A DNA stretch of 7,555 nucleotides from Faecalibacterium prausnitzii (GCA_002313795.1 DCCL01000181.1:1-7555), one strand, 5' to 3'. Counted from the stretch's first letter, positions 1 through 6,383 are shown. Made by a program: numbers and translations. Notes: generated from the letters alone by a model not told the origin.

Positions 1-518
1 GGCACCAGCTTCATGAAGTGGGTGCGCACCATCTCGGCATAAGGGCCGGTGAGAGCGCTCTCCATATCGGTGTAGACGACGCCCTGTGCGGCCACTTCCG
101 ACTTGACGTTATGGTACACCACCTCAGAGTCATACTGCGCACCCACACCGGCCAGCGAAGCACGCTCAGCCTTGGGGATGCCCAGACGCTCGAAGGTGTT
201 CTTGATATCCTCGGGCACCTCGCTCCACTTGCCCCGCATCTCGGTGTTGGGGCGGACGTAGGTGACGATGTTGTTCATATCCAGCCCGGCGATGGAGGGG
301 CCCCAGTTCTGCACCGGCATCTTGTTGTAAGTCTCCAGTGCCTTCAGGCGGAACTCCCGCATCCACTCCGGGTCGTGCTTTTCTTCGGAGATCTTCTCCA
401 CGATGTCCCGGGTCAGGCCGGAGTTGACCTCAAAGGCGGCGTTGTTGCCGTCCTTGATGTCGTAGATGCTGCGGTCTACCTCGGCGACATCGGTCTTTTC
501 GGTTTCAAAGGCTCTCAT
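1..518 (-). CDS. sufB: Fe-S cluster assembly scaffold protein SufB (N-terminal part, cut by window edge)
   Basis: SufB is the scaffold subunit of the cytoplasmic SufBCD complex, on which Fe-S clusters are assembled using sulfur from a SufS-type cysteine desulfurase. The minus strand reads open from the ATG at 518-516 to the window edge, giving 172 codons plus two bases; the family is usually about 465-480 residues, so roughly the first third is here. Typical SufB sequence includes GLTRDIVEKISEEKHDPEWM (residues 34-53), NWGPSIAGLD (71-80), a stretch beginning DIKNTFERLGIPKAER (104-119) and continuing to YDSEVVYHN (129-137), and GVVYTDMESAL (146-156). The start is set by AAGGAGGA at 535-528, nine bases upstream, and by a 4-base ATGA overlap with the sufC stop, which implies translational coupling. 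The cluster-ligand and SufD-contact residues lie in the missing C-terminal part. Identification is firm; sufD and sufS are presumed beyond position 1 but not seen. Confidence 0.96.
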   Translation of the reverse strand, partial: MRAFETEKTDVAEVDRSIYDIKDGNNAAFEVNSGLTRDIVEKISEEKHDPEWMREFRLKALETYNKMPVQNWGPSIAGLDMNNIVTYVRPNTEMRGKWSEVPEDIKNTFERLGIPKAERASLAGVGAQYDSEVVYHNVKSEVAAQGVVYTDMESALTGPYAEMVRTHFMKLV

Positions 519-1273
519 TTTGCTTCGTCCTCCTTCACCGCATGGAAGCCCTCCTCGATGATCTCGTTCACCAGCTCATCGCCACCGGTGCGCACGATGT
601 GGGCATCGTCCAGCACATGGACTTTATCCACCTTGAGGCCCTCGAGGATCTTGGCGTTGTGGGTGATGATGATCAGAGCGTTGGTCTCGTTGTGGTAGGC
701 TTTCACACCCTGTGCCACCGTCTTGACGGCATCCACATCCAGACCGGAGTCGGTCTCATCCAGCAGAGCCAGCTTGGGCTTGAGCATGAGGAGCTGCAGG
801 ATCTCGCTCTTCTTTTTCTCGCCGCCGGAGAAGCCCACATTCAGGTAACGGTCAGCGTAGGAAGCATCCATGCCCAGAGCCTCCATCTGCTGTGCCAGCT
901 CCTTGCGGAAGGCAAACACCTTGACGGGCTTGCCGGTGATGGCGCCCTGTGCAGTGCGCAGGAAGTTTTCCAGCGTGATGCCGGGGATCTCCTCCGGCGT
1001 CTGGAAGGACAGGAACATACCGGCACGGGCACGCACATCTGCGGGCTCATGGGTCACATCCTGCCCATTGAACAGGATCTGGCCCCGGGTGATGGTATAG
1101 CGGGGGTCGCCCATGAGGGCGCTCATCAGGGTGGATTTGCCGGCACCATTGTGGCCCATCAGCACGTGGGTCTCGCCGGGGTAAACGGTAAGGTTCAAAC
1201 CATCCAGAAGAACTTTCTGTTCCTCTCCGACGGTAACTTGCAGATCTTTGACTTCCAGCAGCGGGCTGCTCAT
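515..1273 (-). CDS. sufC: Fe-S cluster assembly ATPase SufC
   Basis: SufC is the ABC-type ATPase of the cytoplasmic SufBCD complex; ATP binding drives SufC dimerisation and rearranges SufB-SufD during cluster assembly. It is a soluble 252-residue protein, the usual family length. All ABC motifs are present: Walker A GHNGAGKST (40-48), Q-loop Q91 in FLSFQTPEEIPG, signature FSGGEKK (148-154), Walker B LALLDE (168-173) with catalytic E173, D-loop SGLDVDA (176-182) and switch H205 in THN. The variant FSGGEKK signature and the ETDSGLD stretch are typical of SufC rather than of transport ATPases. The ATG at 1273-1271 was chosen because GGAGGT (1286-1281) sits eight bases upstream and the family N-terminus begins here. 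The frame stays open upstream to 1378, but that part would read through the promoter. sufC is the first gene of the operon and overlaps sufB by ATGA. Confidence 0.97.
   Translation of the reverse strand: MSSPLLEVKDLQVTVGEEQKVLLDGLNLTVYPGETHVLMGHNGAGKSTLMSALMGDPRYTITRGQILFNGQDVTHEPADVRARAGMFLSFQTPEEIPGITLENFLRTAQGAITGKPVKVFAFRKELAQQMEALGMDASYADRYLNVGFSGGEKKKSEILQLLMLKPKLALLDETDSGLDVDAVKTVAQGVKAYHNETNALIIITHNAKILEGLKVDKVHVLDDAHIVRTGGDELVNEIIEEGFHAVKEDEAK
528..535 (-). promoter_or_regulatory. Ribosome binding site of sufB inside the sufC 3' end
   Basis: AAGGAGGA on the minus strand lies nine bases before the sufB ATG and within the last codons of sufC. It fixes the sufB start and explains translation across the ATGA overlap. 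Confidence 0.85.
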
Positions 1274-1280
1274 AAAATGC

Positions 1281-1286
1281 ACCTCC
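1281..1286 (-). promoter_or_regulatory. Ribosome binding site of sufC
   Basis: GGAGGT on the minus strand lies eight bases before the ATG at 1273. It decides the start against a possible 35-residue N-terminal extension whose sequence has no SufC character. Confidence 0.85.
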
Positions 1287-1349
1287 AGATAACAGAACCA
1301 GCGGCCTCGCCCAATTCCGAGTGCTGCGCTGGGATAACTCTCAGCCCGT

Positions 1350-1378
1350 ATTCTATACCTTTGTGATAGGAATTGCAA
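1350..1378 (-). promoter_or_regulatory. Sigma-A-type promoter of the sufCB operon
   Basis: On the minus strand TTGCAA (1378-1373) is followed after exactly 17 bases by TAGAAT (1355-1350). Transcription would start near 1343 and give a leader of about 70 nt before sufC. The spacer holds a short CTAT...ATAG dyad (1353-1369). I see no convincing IscR/Rrf2-type operator, so regulation by iron or oxygen is possible from the pathway but not shown here. Confidence 0.7.
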
Positions 1379-1433
1379 GAGGGAGAAATAAAGTGTTCAT
1401 ACTCTTTGGCAGAATCCACAGCGGCGTCTGAAC

Positions 1434-1490
1434 CATCCGCCGGGAATTTGTGCTATCGGGCCATCTGCGGCCCGGGGGGACGGGCGGATG
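1434..1490. repeat. Nested inverted repeat between divergent promoters
   Basis: CATCCGCC (1434-1441) pairs perfectly with GGCGGATG (1483-1490). Inside it CGGGCC (1457-1462) pairs perfectly with GGCCCG (1469-1474) around a six-base loop. The outer right arm is followed by ACAAAATTTTATT, so on the plus strand it resembles a hairpin with a weak T tract, although no plus-strand gene ends here. It could be an untranscribed DNA element, a cruciform, or part of a small RNA; the sequence does not decide. Confidence 0.5.
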
Positions 1491-1505
1491 ACAAAATTTT
1501 ATTCT

Positions 1506-1523
1506 GTAAACTGATAAGTTTAC
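1506..1523. promoter_or_regulatory. Perfect inverted repeat, candidate operator of the kinase gene
   Basis: GTAAACT (1506-1512), GATA (1513-1516) and AGTTTAC (1517-1523) form an 18-bp dyad with perfect 7-bp arms. It ends 14 bases before the predicted -35 box at 1538, where activators commonly bind. The cognate regulator is unknown. Confidence 0.4.
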
Positions 1524-1532
1524 CCCCCCCCC
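1523..1532 (+). repeat. C10 homopolymer tract upstream of the kinase promoter
   Basis: Ten consecutive C residues lie between the 1506-1523 dyad and the predicted -35 box, which begins five bases beyond the tract. Tracts of this length are prone to slipped-strand mispairing, so the spacing between upstream DNA and promoter may vary between cells. The tract is directly visible; its effect is inference. Confidence 0.9.
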
Positions 1533-1534
1533 TT

Positions 1535-1565
1535 GTATAGACAGCTTCGCTGTCCGGTGCTATAC
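1535..1565. promoter_or_regulatory. Dyad symmetry covering the kinase promoter
   Basis: GTATAG (1535-1540) is the inverse complement of CTATAC (1560-1565). Within it GACAGC (1540-1545) and GCTGTC (1549-1554) form a second perfect inverted repeat around TTC. Left and right parts overlap the predicted -35 and -10 boxes respectively. Because the dyad lies upstream of the expected transcription start, it would act as DNA, for example as a repressor operator. Confidence 0.45.
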
Positions 1566-1566
1566 T
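1538..1566 (+). promoter_or_regulatory. Sigma-A-type promoter of the hybrid histidine kinase gene
   Basis: TAGACA (1538-1543, five of six consensus bases) is followed after 17 bases by TATACT (1561-1566, five of six). Transcription would begin near 1573 and leave about 75 nt before the ATG at 1647. Two further TATAAT sequences (1570-1575 and 1581-1586) lack a good -35 box at the proper distance. Confidence 0.65.
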
Positions 1567-1646
1567 TATTATAATATCTTTATAATTTGATTCATCTGTG
1601 GATTGCGGTTTTTTATATCATACTTTTGGGAGAGGACGGGATACTC

Positions 1647-4600
1647 ATGAAAACGGATCTGCGGCGGTTCAGCTGCCTTCTGCTCTGCTTCGTTCTGTTC
1701 TTTGCCCTGCTGCCGGTCTCAGCGCGGGCCGATGCATCTGTGGCGGAGGTCGTACGGGCAGGCTGGTACGAGGATGCCTACAACATCACCGGTGAAAACG
1801 GTGAGCGGAGCGGCTACGGCTACGAATATGAGCAGTCGGTGGCGGCCTATACCGGCTGGGTCTACGACTATGTGAAAAACGGCTGGGCCGACCTGCTGGA
1901 AATGATGGAGAACGGCGAGATAGACCTCATGGGCGGCATCTCCTACACGGAAGACCGGGCACAGAAGATGCTCTTCTCCGACCTGCCCATGGGCCATGAA
2001 AAATATTATCTCTACGCCGACCTCAAACACACCGACATCTCAGCCTCTGACCTGAGCACCCTGAACGGCAAGCGCATCGCCCTGATGCCCACCAGCGTGC
2101 AGGCCACCCAGTTCTACGAGTGGGAAGCGGCCCACGACCTGCATCTGGAATATGTCCCGGTGAACAGCTTCGAAGAGGGCAAGCGGATGGCCGAAAAACG
2201 GGAGATAGACTGTGTTATCTCCACCGAGACCCCCGCGTGGGTGGAGTTCGGTATGTCGGCCATCGCTGTCACCGGCGGCTCCGACATCTACTTTGCCATC
2301 AACAAGGACCGGCCCGACCTGAAAAAAGAGCTGGACACCGCCATGCGGCAGATGGAGAGCGACAAGCCCTTCTACGGCGATGAGCTCTACCAGAAATATC
2401 TCGCCGCCGTTTCCAGCCCCGTCCTCTCCACCGAAGAGCAGACATGGCTGAAATCGCACGGTGCCCTCCGCATCGGCTACCTGAAAGAGGACCCCGGCAT
2501 CAGCTGCACCGACCCCACCACCGGTGAGCTGATCGGCGTCATCAACGACTATGTCCAGTTCGCATCCGACTGCATGGAGGGCCAGCCCCTCAGCTTCGAG
2601 CTGAAGGGCTTTGATTCCATGGACGACGAGATGCAGGCCCTGCGGAACGGCAGCATCGACTTCATCTTCCACTTCACCCAGAACCCCTATGTGGCCGAGC
2701 TGAACGGTTTCGTGCTCTCCAACACGGTGCTGGCCTTCAATATGGCCGCCGTCACCTCCCAGAACTACTTCAACGAGACCTCCGAGATCACAGTCGCGGT
2801 GGAAAAAGACAACCCGCTCTACCAGTGGTATCTTTCCTACAACTATCCGGACTGGAACATCCTGCCCTGCGACTCGAAAAAGGCTGAACTGGATGCCGTG
2901 CGCAATGGACAGGCCGACTGCTTCGTTGCCGAATCCGGTGAGCTGAGCAAATATAGTCAGGACAAGAAACTCCACAGCGTCTTCCTGATGCAGCCGGGCA
3001 ACACCTCCTTTGCGGTCCAGCGGGGCAACACCGTCCTGATGTCCATCCTCAACAAGACGCTGCGCACCATCCCCTCTTCCATGCTGACCGGTGCGCTGTC
3101 CACCTACGAAAATGCCCTGCAGAAAGTCACCCTGACCGATTTCATCAAGGATAATCTCATAACGGTGGCCCTTCTGTTCACCTCCCTCTTCCTGGCCATC
3201 CTGCTGCTCATCCTCAGCTTCCTGCGCAAGTCGCAGCAGGCTGAGGCCAAGGCCCGGAAAGCGGCCCGGCAGTCTCTGGAGCTGAACATGAAGCTGCAGG
3301 AGAGCCAGCACGAACTACAGACCGCCCTCCTGCAGGCCGAAAGCGCCAACTCGGCCAAAACCACCTTCCTCAGCAATGTCTCCCACGATATCCGCACCCC
3401 CATGAATGCCATCGTGGGCCTGACCGCCCTGATGGAGAACGACCTGAACGACCCGGAAAAGTTGGAGGGATATCTGGAAAAACTGAAAGCCTCCAGCCAG
3501 CATCTGCTGAACCTCATCAACGAGATCCTGGATATGAACAAGATCGAGAGCGGCAAGGCCACCCTGAACATCGGGCCCTGCAATATTGCAGAGCAGGTGG
3601 CGCAGGTAGACAACGTCATCCGTCCGCAGGCCAGAGCGCGGAACCAGCAGTTCACCATCCAGACCCACAACATCCGCCATGAAAATGTGGAGGGCGACGC
3701 CACCCGCCTGCAGCAGATCCTGCTCAACCTCCTGTCCAATGCGGTCAAGTACACTGACCCCGGCGGACACATCGAACTGGATATTGAGGAGATCCCCCGC
3801 ACGGGCCACTACGCCCGCTACAAGTTCACTGTCACCGACAATGGCATCGGCATGAGCGAAGAGTTCCAGAAACACATCTACGAGTCCTTCACCCGCGCTG
3901 AGAACTCCGTGACCAATCAGGTGCAGGGCACCGGCCTCGGCATGGCCATCACCAAGAACCTTGTGGACATGATGGGCGGTGCCATCTCGCTGGAAAGCCA
4001 GCTGGGCAGGGGCAGCCGCTTTGAAGTCATTCTGGAATTTAAGGTAGACGAAAAGGCCGACAGCGCCGTAAAGGGTCTGGATATCCTTCTTCTGCGCTGT
4101 GCCGACGACGACTTTGCCCGTATCCAGAACTCCACCGAGGGCCACCCGGTGCGCGTTGCCCGCACCACCAAACCTTCCGAGACCGTGCAGCTGCTCCAGA
4201 GCGGCCACTATGACGTAGTTCTGGTGCCCATGCAGGAATATGGCGACCACCTGAGTGACGCCGTGCAGCGGGTGCGTGCGCTGGCTGGCAGCGACACCCT
4301 TCTGCTGGGCATCGCCGCAGTCTCCCGCGACGACGTGCTGGATGTCCTCACCGAAAACGGGCTGGACGGCTTTATCCCGAAGCCCTTCTTTCTCTCCAAT
4401 CTGGAAGCCGAGGTCAGCCGCATCCGGGAGCTGCGCAGCACGAGCGGTCAGCAGACCGAGCGCTCTGTGCTGAACGGAATGCACTTTCTCTGTGCCGAGG
4501 ACAACGACATCAACGCCGAGATCCTGCGGGCCATGCTGGAAATGCAGGGTGCCTCCTGCACCATCTGCCGCGACGGCACCGAGATCGTGGAGAAGTTCCG

Positions 4601-4865
4601 GACGGTGAAGCCCGGCGAGTATGACGCCATCCTGATGGATGTGCAGATGCCTATCATGGACGGCCACGCCGCCACCCGGGCCATCCGCACCGGTGAGAAC
4701 CCCCTGGGCCGCACCATTCCCATCATCGCCATGACCGCCAATGCCTTCGCGGAGGACGTGCAGAAGAGCGTTGAGGCCGGCATGGACGCCCACCTCTCCA
4801 AGCCTGTGGATATGGCCGCACTGGAACAGACCGTGCGGAAGGTCTGCAAGAAGCAGGGGCGGTAA
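1647..4865 (+). CDS. Hybrid sensor histidine kinase with two solute-binding sensor domains
   Basis: This 1072-residue membrane protein is a BvgS/EvgS-like hybrid kinase. A signal peptide (1-30, ending ARADA) precedes two tandem SBP_bac_3-like domains outside the membrane (about 31-255 and 265-490), which probably bind a small amino-acid-like ligand. One membrane helix (503-526) leads to a charged coiled coil (527-570). HisKA has phosphoacceptor H580 in SNVSHDIRTPMNAIVG; HATPase_c has the N box NLLSNAVKYT (694-703), DNGIGM (731-736) and GTGLGMAI (761-768). A degenerate receiver follows (about 810-930) in which P861 stands where the Asp should be. The final receiver is intact: E951/D952, D998, T1030 and K1052. 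There is no HPt or DNA-binding output domain. The ATG at 1647 was chosen because the signal peptide starts there and GGGAGAGG lies 11 bases upstream; an in-frame TTG at 1587 would add 20 residues and has no ribosome site. The gene is flanked by its own promoter and a terminator, so it is an orphan kinase with an unknown partner. Confidence 0.95.
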   Translation: MKTDLRRFSCLLLCFVLFFALLPVSARADASVAEVVRAGWYEDAYNITGENGERSGYGYEYEQSVAAYTGWVYDYVKNGWADLLEMMENGEIDLMGGISYTEDRAQKMLFSDLPMGHEKYYLYADLKHTDISASDLSTLNGKRIALMPTSVQATQFYEWEAAHDLHLEYVPVNSFEEGKRMAEKREIDCVISTETPAWVEFGMSAIAVTGGSDIYFAINKDRPDLKKELDTAMRQMESDKPFYGDELYQKYLAAVSSPVLSTEEQTWLKSHGALRIGYLKEDPGISCTDPTTGELIGVINDYVQFASDCMEGQPLSFELKGFDSMDDEMQALRNGSIDFIFHFTQNPYVAELNGFVLSNTVLAFNMAAVTSQNYFNETSEITVAVEKDNPLYQWYLSYNYPDWNILPCDSKKAELDAVRNGQADCFVAESGELSKYSQDKKLHSVFLMQPGNTSFAVQRGNTVLMSILNKTLRTIPSSMLTGALSTYENALQKVTLTDFIKDNLITVALLFTSLFLAILLLILSFLRKSQQAEAKARKAARQSLELNMKLQESQHELQTALLQAESANSAKTTFLSNVSHDIRTPMNAIVGLTALMENDLNDPEKLEGYLEKLKASSQHLLNLINEILDMNKIESGKATLNIGPCNIAEQVAQVDNVIRPQARARNQQFTIQTHNIRHENVEGDATRLQQILLNLLSNAVKYTDPGGHIELDIEEIPRTGHYARYKFTVTDNGIGMSEEFQKHIYESFTRAENSVTNQVQGTGLGMAITKNLVDMMGGAISLESQLGRGSRFEVILEFKVDEKADSAVKGLDILLLRCADDDFARIQNSTEGHPVRVARTTKPSETVQLLQSGHYDVVLVPMQEYGDHLSDAVQRVRALAGSDTLLLGIAAVSRDDVLDVLTENGLDGFIPKPFFLSNLEAEVSRIRELRSTSGQQTERSVLNGMHFLCAEDNDINAEILRAMLEMQGASCTICRDGTEIVEKFRTVKPGEYDAILMDVQMPIMDGHAATRAIRTGENPLGRTIPIIAMTANAFAEDVQKSVEAGMDAHLSKPVDMAALEQTVRKVCKKQGR

Positions 4866-4935
4866 CGGCGGGGAACACCACAGTCAAACTACGAAAAGTC
4901 CCGGAATCATTTCACAAAAAATCGGCAGCAGACAA

Positions 4936-4982
4936 AAAGCCTCCCTGTGCAGGATACCAGAACCGCACAGGGAGGTTTTGTC
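4936..4982 (+). terminator. Intrinsic terminator after the histidine kinase gene
   Basis: CCTCCCTGTGC (4940-4950) pairs perfectly with GCACAGGGAGG (4965-4975) around a 14-base loop, and the stem can extend four pairs into flanking A and T runs. TTTTGTC follows on the plus strand. On the minus strand the same hairpin is followed by GCTTTTTGTC, so it could stop transcription in both directions. It separates the kinase from the exporter genes. Confidence 0.85.
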
Positions 4983-5011
4983 ATGCCCGGCCTTAAAGCT
5001 TTCCGTGCCTC

Positions 5012-5039
5012 TTGCAATCCCCCAGAATTATGATACAGT
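5012..5039 (+). promoter_or_regulatory. Possible promoter of the split ThrE exporter operon
   Basis: TTGCAA (5012-5017) is followed after 16 bases by TACAGT (5034-5039), a moderate match. Since a terminator stands just upstream, the exporter pair needs a promoter in this gap. The -10 region is overlapped by the dyad ATGATA-CAGTA-TATCAT (5030-5046), which could be an operator. Confidence 0.45.
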
Positions 5040-5046
5040 ATATCAT
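5030..5046. promoter_or_regulatory. Inverted repeat over the exporter -10 region
   Basis: ATGATA (5030-5035) and TATCAT (5041-5046) are perfect inverse complements around CAGTA. Within it ATAC-A-GTAT (5033-5041) is a second, overlapping palindrome. The place suits a repressor site, but in AT-rich promoter DNA chance is a real alternative. Confidence 0.35.
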
Positions 5047-5090
5047 GAAATCGTATGCCCCCTATGGTGGGCAATGCAAGGAGGGCCGGA

Positions 5091-5882
5091 ATGAACGGCA
5101 GAGAGTTATATCCCAGCGACGAGCAGCGCCGCCGCATCATGGACTTTATTATGGCGGCAGGCGAAACGCTGCTGGAAAATGGAGCAGAGGTATTCCGGGT
5201 GGAGCAGACCATGGAGATCATGGCCCGGAGCTTCCATCTGAGGGAGTTTCACGTCTATGTGCTGACCAACGGCATTTTTGCCAGCGCCGGCACAGCAGAG
5301 ATTGCCGAGGTACGGAATGTGCCGGTGCGCACCACCCATCTGGGCCGGGTCGCGGCAGTGAATGCCCTGTCCCGGCAGATCGCCGAGGGCGGCATCACGC
5401 TGGATGAGGCCGAGAGCCGCCTTGTGCAGGCCCGGCGCATCCCCTTCCCCAAGGGAAAGACCCAGCTCATCGCCGGAATGAGCGGTTCTTTCTGCTTTGC
5501 CCTCATCTTCGGCGGCAGCATCCGCTCGGCGCTGGCGGCAGCGGCGGCGGGTTTTCTGGTCAGCGCCTACCTGCTGTTCTGTGAGAAGAAAGAGCTTTCC
5601 AGCGGATTCCGCAAAATTTCTGCTGCCGCCCTCATCACGCTGGTCTGCATCCTCGGGTGCAGCCTGCTGGGCACCGAGGCCAGCCATGCCATCATCGGCA
5701 CCCTGATGATCCTGACCCCCGGCATCGCCTTCACCATGGGCATCCGGGATTTCGTTCAGGGCGATTACCTCTCCGGCACCATCCGGATGATAGACGCTCT
5801 TCTCATTGCGGCCAGCATCGCCATCGGCACCGGCCTTGTGCTGAGCCTTTATTCTGTGTTTACGGGGGTGGCCGTGGTATGA
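5091..5882 (+). CDS. ThrE/YjjP-like exporter subunit, N-terminal half (DUF1212 family)
   Basis: This 263-residue membrane protein matches the N-terminal half of the threonine/serine exporter ThrE, encoded as a separate gene as in the YjjP/YjjB pair. ThrE exports threonine and serine, while E. coli YjjP/YjjB have been linked to succinate export, so the substrate here is open. A cytoplasmic region (1-120) carries ENGAEVFRVEQTM (29-41) and VLTNGIFASA (57-66). About five hydrophobic segments follow: 127-142, 146-163, 176-194, 201-218 and 237-257. The family-like stretch LTPGIAFTMGIRDFVQGDYL (208-227) continues into SGTIRMIDA. The ATG at 5091 is preferred because AAGGAGGG (5078-5085) lies five bases upstream; an earlier in-frame start at 5055 would overlap that site. 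The stop overlaps the next gene as ATGA, so the two halves are probably made together and form one transporter. Confidence 0.9.
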   Translation: MNGRELYPSDEQRRRIMDFIMAAGETLLENGAEVFRVEQTMEIMARSFHLREFHVYVLTNGIFASAGTAEIAEVRNVPVRTTHLGRVAAVNALSRQIAEGGITLDEAESRLVQARRIPFPKGKTQLIAGMSGSFCFALIFGGSIRSALAAAAAGFLVSAYLLFCEKKELSSGFRKISAAALITLVCILGCSLLGTEASHAIIGTLMILTPGIAFTMGIRDFVQGDYLSGTIRMIDALLIAASIAIGTGLVLSLYSVFTGVAVV

Positions 5883-6343
5883 TGTTCCTCACAAACGCTC
5901 AGATCGGCCAGCTGGTGGCCCAATTTTTCCTGGCCGGTGCCGGTACATTGAGCTTTGCCGTCCTCTTCGCCTGCCCACGGCGCACCCTGCCCTGCTGCGC
6001 GCTGGTGGGTGCGGTAGGATGGTTCGTCTATGAGCTGGCCATCCTCTACGGGGCCGACACAGCGGCGGCATCCCTCATCGCAGTCATCCCGCTGACGCTG
6101 GTGGCCCGGCTCTGCGCCCTGCTGCTCAAATCGCCGGTCACGGTCTTCCTGCTCTCCGGCATCTTTCCGCTGGTGCCCGGCGCAGGCATCTACTACACCG
6201 CCTACTACTTCATTCAGGGAGACAATGCCCTCTCGCTGGCCAACGGCATCTCTACCTTCAAGGTCGCCGTGGCGCTGGCTGTGGGCATCGCCCTGGTGCT
6301 GGGCCTGCCCATGCCCAGCAGCCTGCCGCCCCGGAAGAAATAA
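5879..6343 (+). CDS. ThrE/YjjB-like exporter subunit, C-terminal half (DUF3815 family)
   Basis: This small membrane protein of 154 residues corresponds to the C-terminal half of ThrE (ThrE_2/DUF3815, YjjB-like) and should complete the transporter with the upstream gene. It is hydrophobic throughout, with four or five likely membrane helices (about 11-31, 41-57, 62-82, 88-106 and 127-144). FPLVPGAGIYYTAYYFIQGD (96-115) matches the family's conserved Pro-Gly/aromatic region. The frame opens with two successive ATG codons (5879 and 5882); the first overlaps the upstream stop as ATGA and a weak GGGGGTGG (5864-5871) precedes it, so expression probably depends on coupling. It ends with a basic PPRKK tail. 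The length is normal for this half. Confidence 0.88.
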   Translation: MMFLTNAQIGQLVAQFFLAGAGTLSFAVLFACPRRTLPCCALVGAVGWFVYELAILYGADTAAASLIAVIPLTLVARLCALLLKSPVTVFLLSGIFPLVPGAGIYYTAYYFIQGDNALSLANGISTFKVAVALAVGIALVLGLPMPSSLPPRKK

Positions 6344-6354
6344 ATTCCCACGCC

Positions 6355-6383
6355 TTGTGCCGCCCTTCAGCTCATGCTATAAT
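6355..6383 (+). promoter_or_regulatory. Extended -10 promoter of the nitroreductase gene
   Basis: TTGTGC (6355-6360) lies 17 bases before a perfect TATAAT (6378-6383), which is preceded by TGC, giving an extended -10 motif that offsets the weak -35. Transcription would start near 6390, only about 26 nt before the start codon. A second TATAAT (6394-6399) has no good -35. AAAGGAG (6400-6406) is the ribosome binding site. Confidence 0.75.

Larger units (their letters stand above)
1379..1537. other. Divergent intergenic core between the suf and kinase promoters
   Basis: The gene-free stretch from 1274 to 1646 holds the suf leader and promoter, this core, and then the kinase promoter and leader. 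No convincing ORF or recognised RNA gene is visible in the core. It contains a nested inverted repeat (1434-1490), a perfect 7-bp inverted repeat (1506-1523) and a run of ten C (1523-1532), each listed separately. It also changes sharply from GC-rich (about 1457-1487) to AT-rich. Confidence 0.6.

Noticed and set aside
18..698. 226-codon plus-strand ORF opposite sufB and the sufC end
   Set aside because: It is antisense to clear SufB and SufC sequence, rich in His/Val/Gly in the way of reverse-frame shadows, and has no start signal.
542..1366. 274-codon plus-strand ORF opposite sufC
   Set aside because: It is a mirror frame of sufC in GC-rich DNA, with no ribosome site or recognisable domain, and sufC shows every ABC motif.
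1274..1378. 35-residue N-terminal extension of SufC
   Set aside because: It runs through the suf promoter and leader and has no SufC similarity; GGAGGT and the family N-terminus fix the start at 1273.
1373..1403. Plus-strand promoter using TTGCAA at 1373 and CATACT at 1398
   Set aside because: TTGCAA is its own reverse complement and is already explained by the minus-strand suf promoter; the plus-strand spacing of 19 and the weak -10 are unconvincing.
1587..1646. Upstream TTG start adding 20 residues to the histidine kinase
   Set aside because: It lies only about 14 nt after the predicted transcription start, has no ribosome binding site, and would place an extra hydrophobic stretch before a normal signal peptide that begins at the ATG at 1647.
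2040..3311. 423-codon minus-strand ORF inside the kinase sensor region
   Set aside because: Same reason: it is a shadow of the coding frame without a ribosome site or domain.
3315..4793. 492-codon minus-strand ORF inside the kinase gene
   Set aside because: It is a long reverse frame produced by third-position GC bias; its translation is low-complexity Gly/His/Val and the opposite frame holds all kinase and receiver motifs.
5055..5090. Earlier ATG for the ThrE N-half
   Set aside because: It would include the AAGGAGGG ribosome site in the coding sequence and adds 12 residues without family similarity.
5106..5687. Minus-strand ORF opposite the ThrE N-half
   Set aside because: The plus strand encodes a convincing ThrE-family protein with ribosome site and coupling to the next gene.
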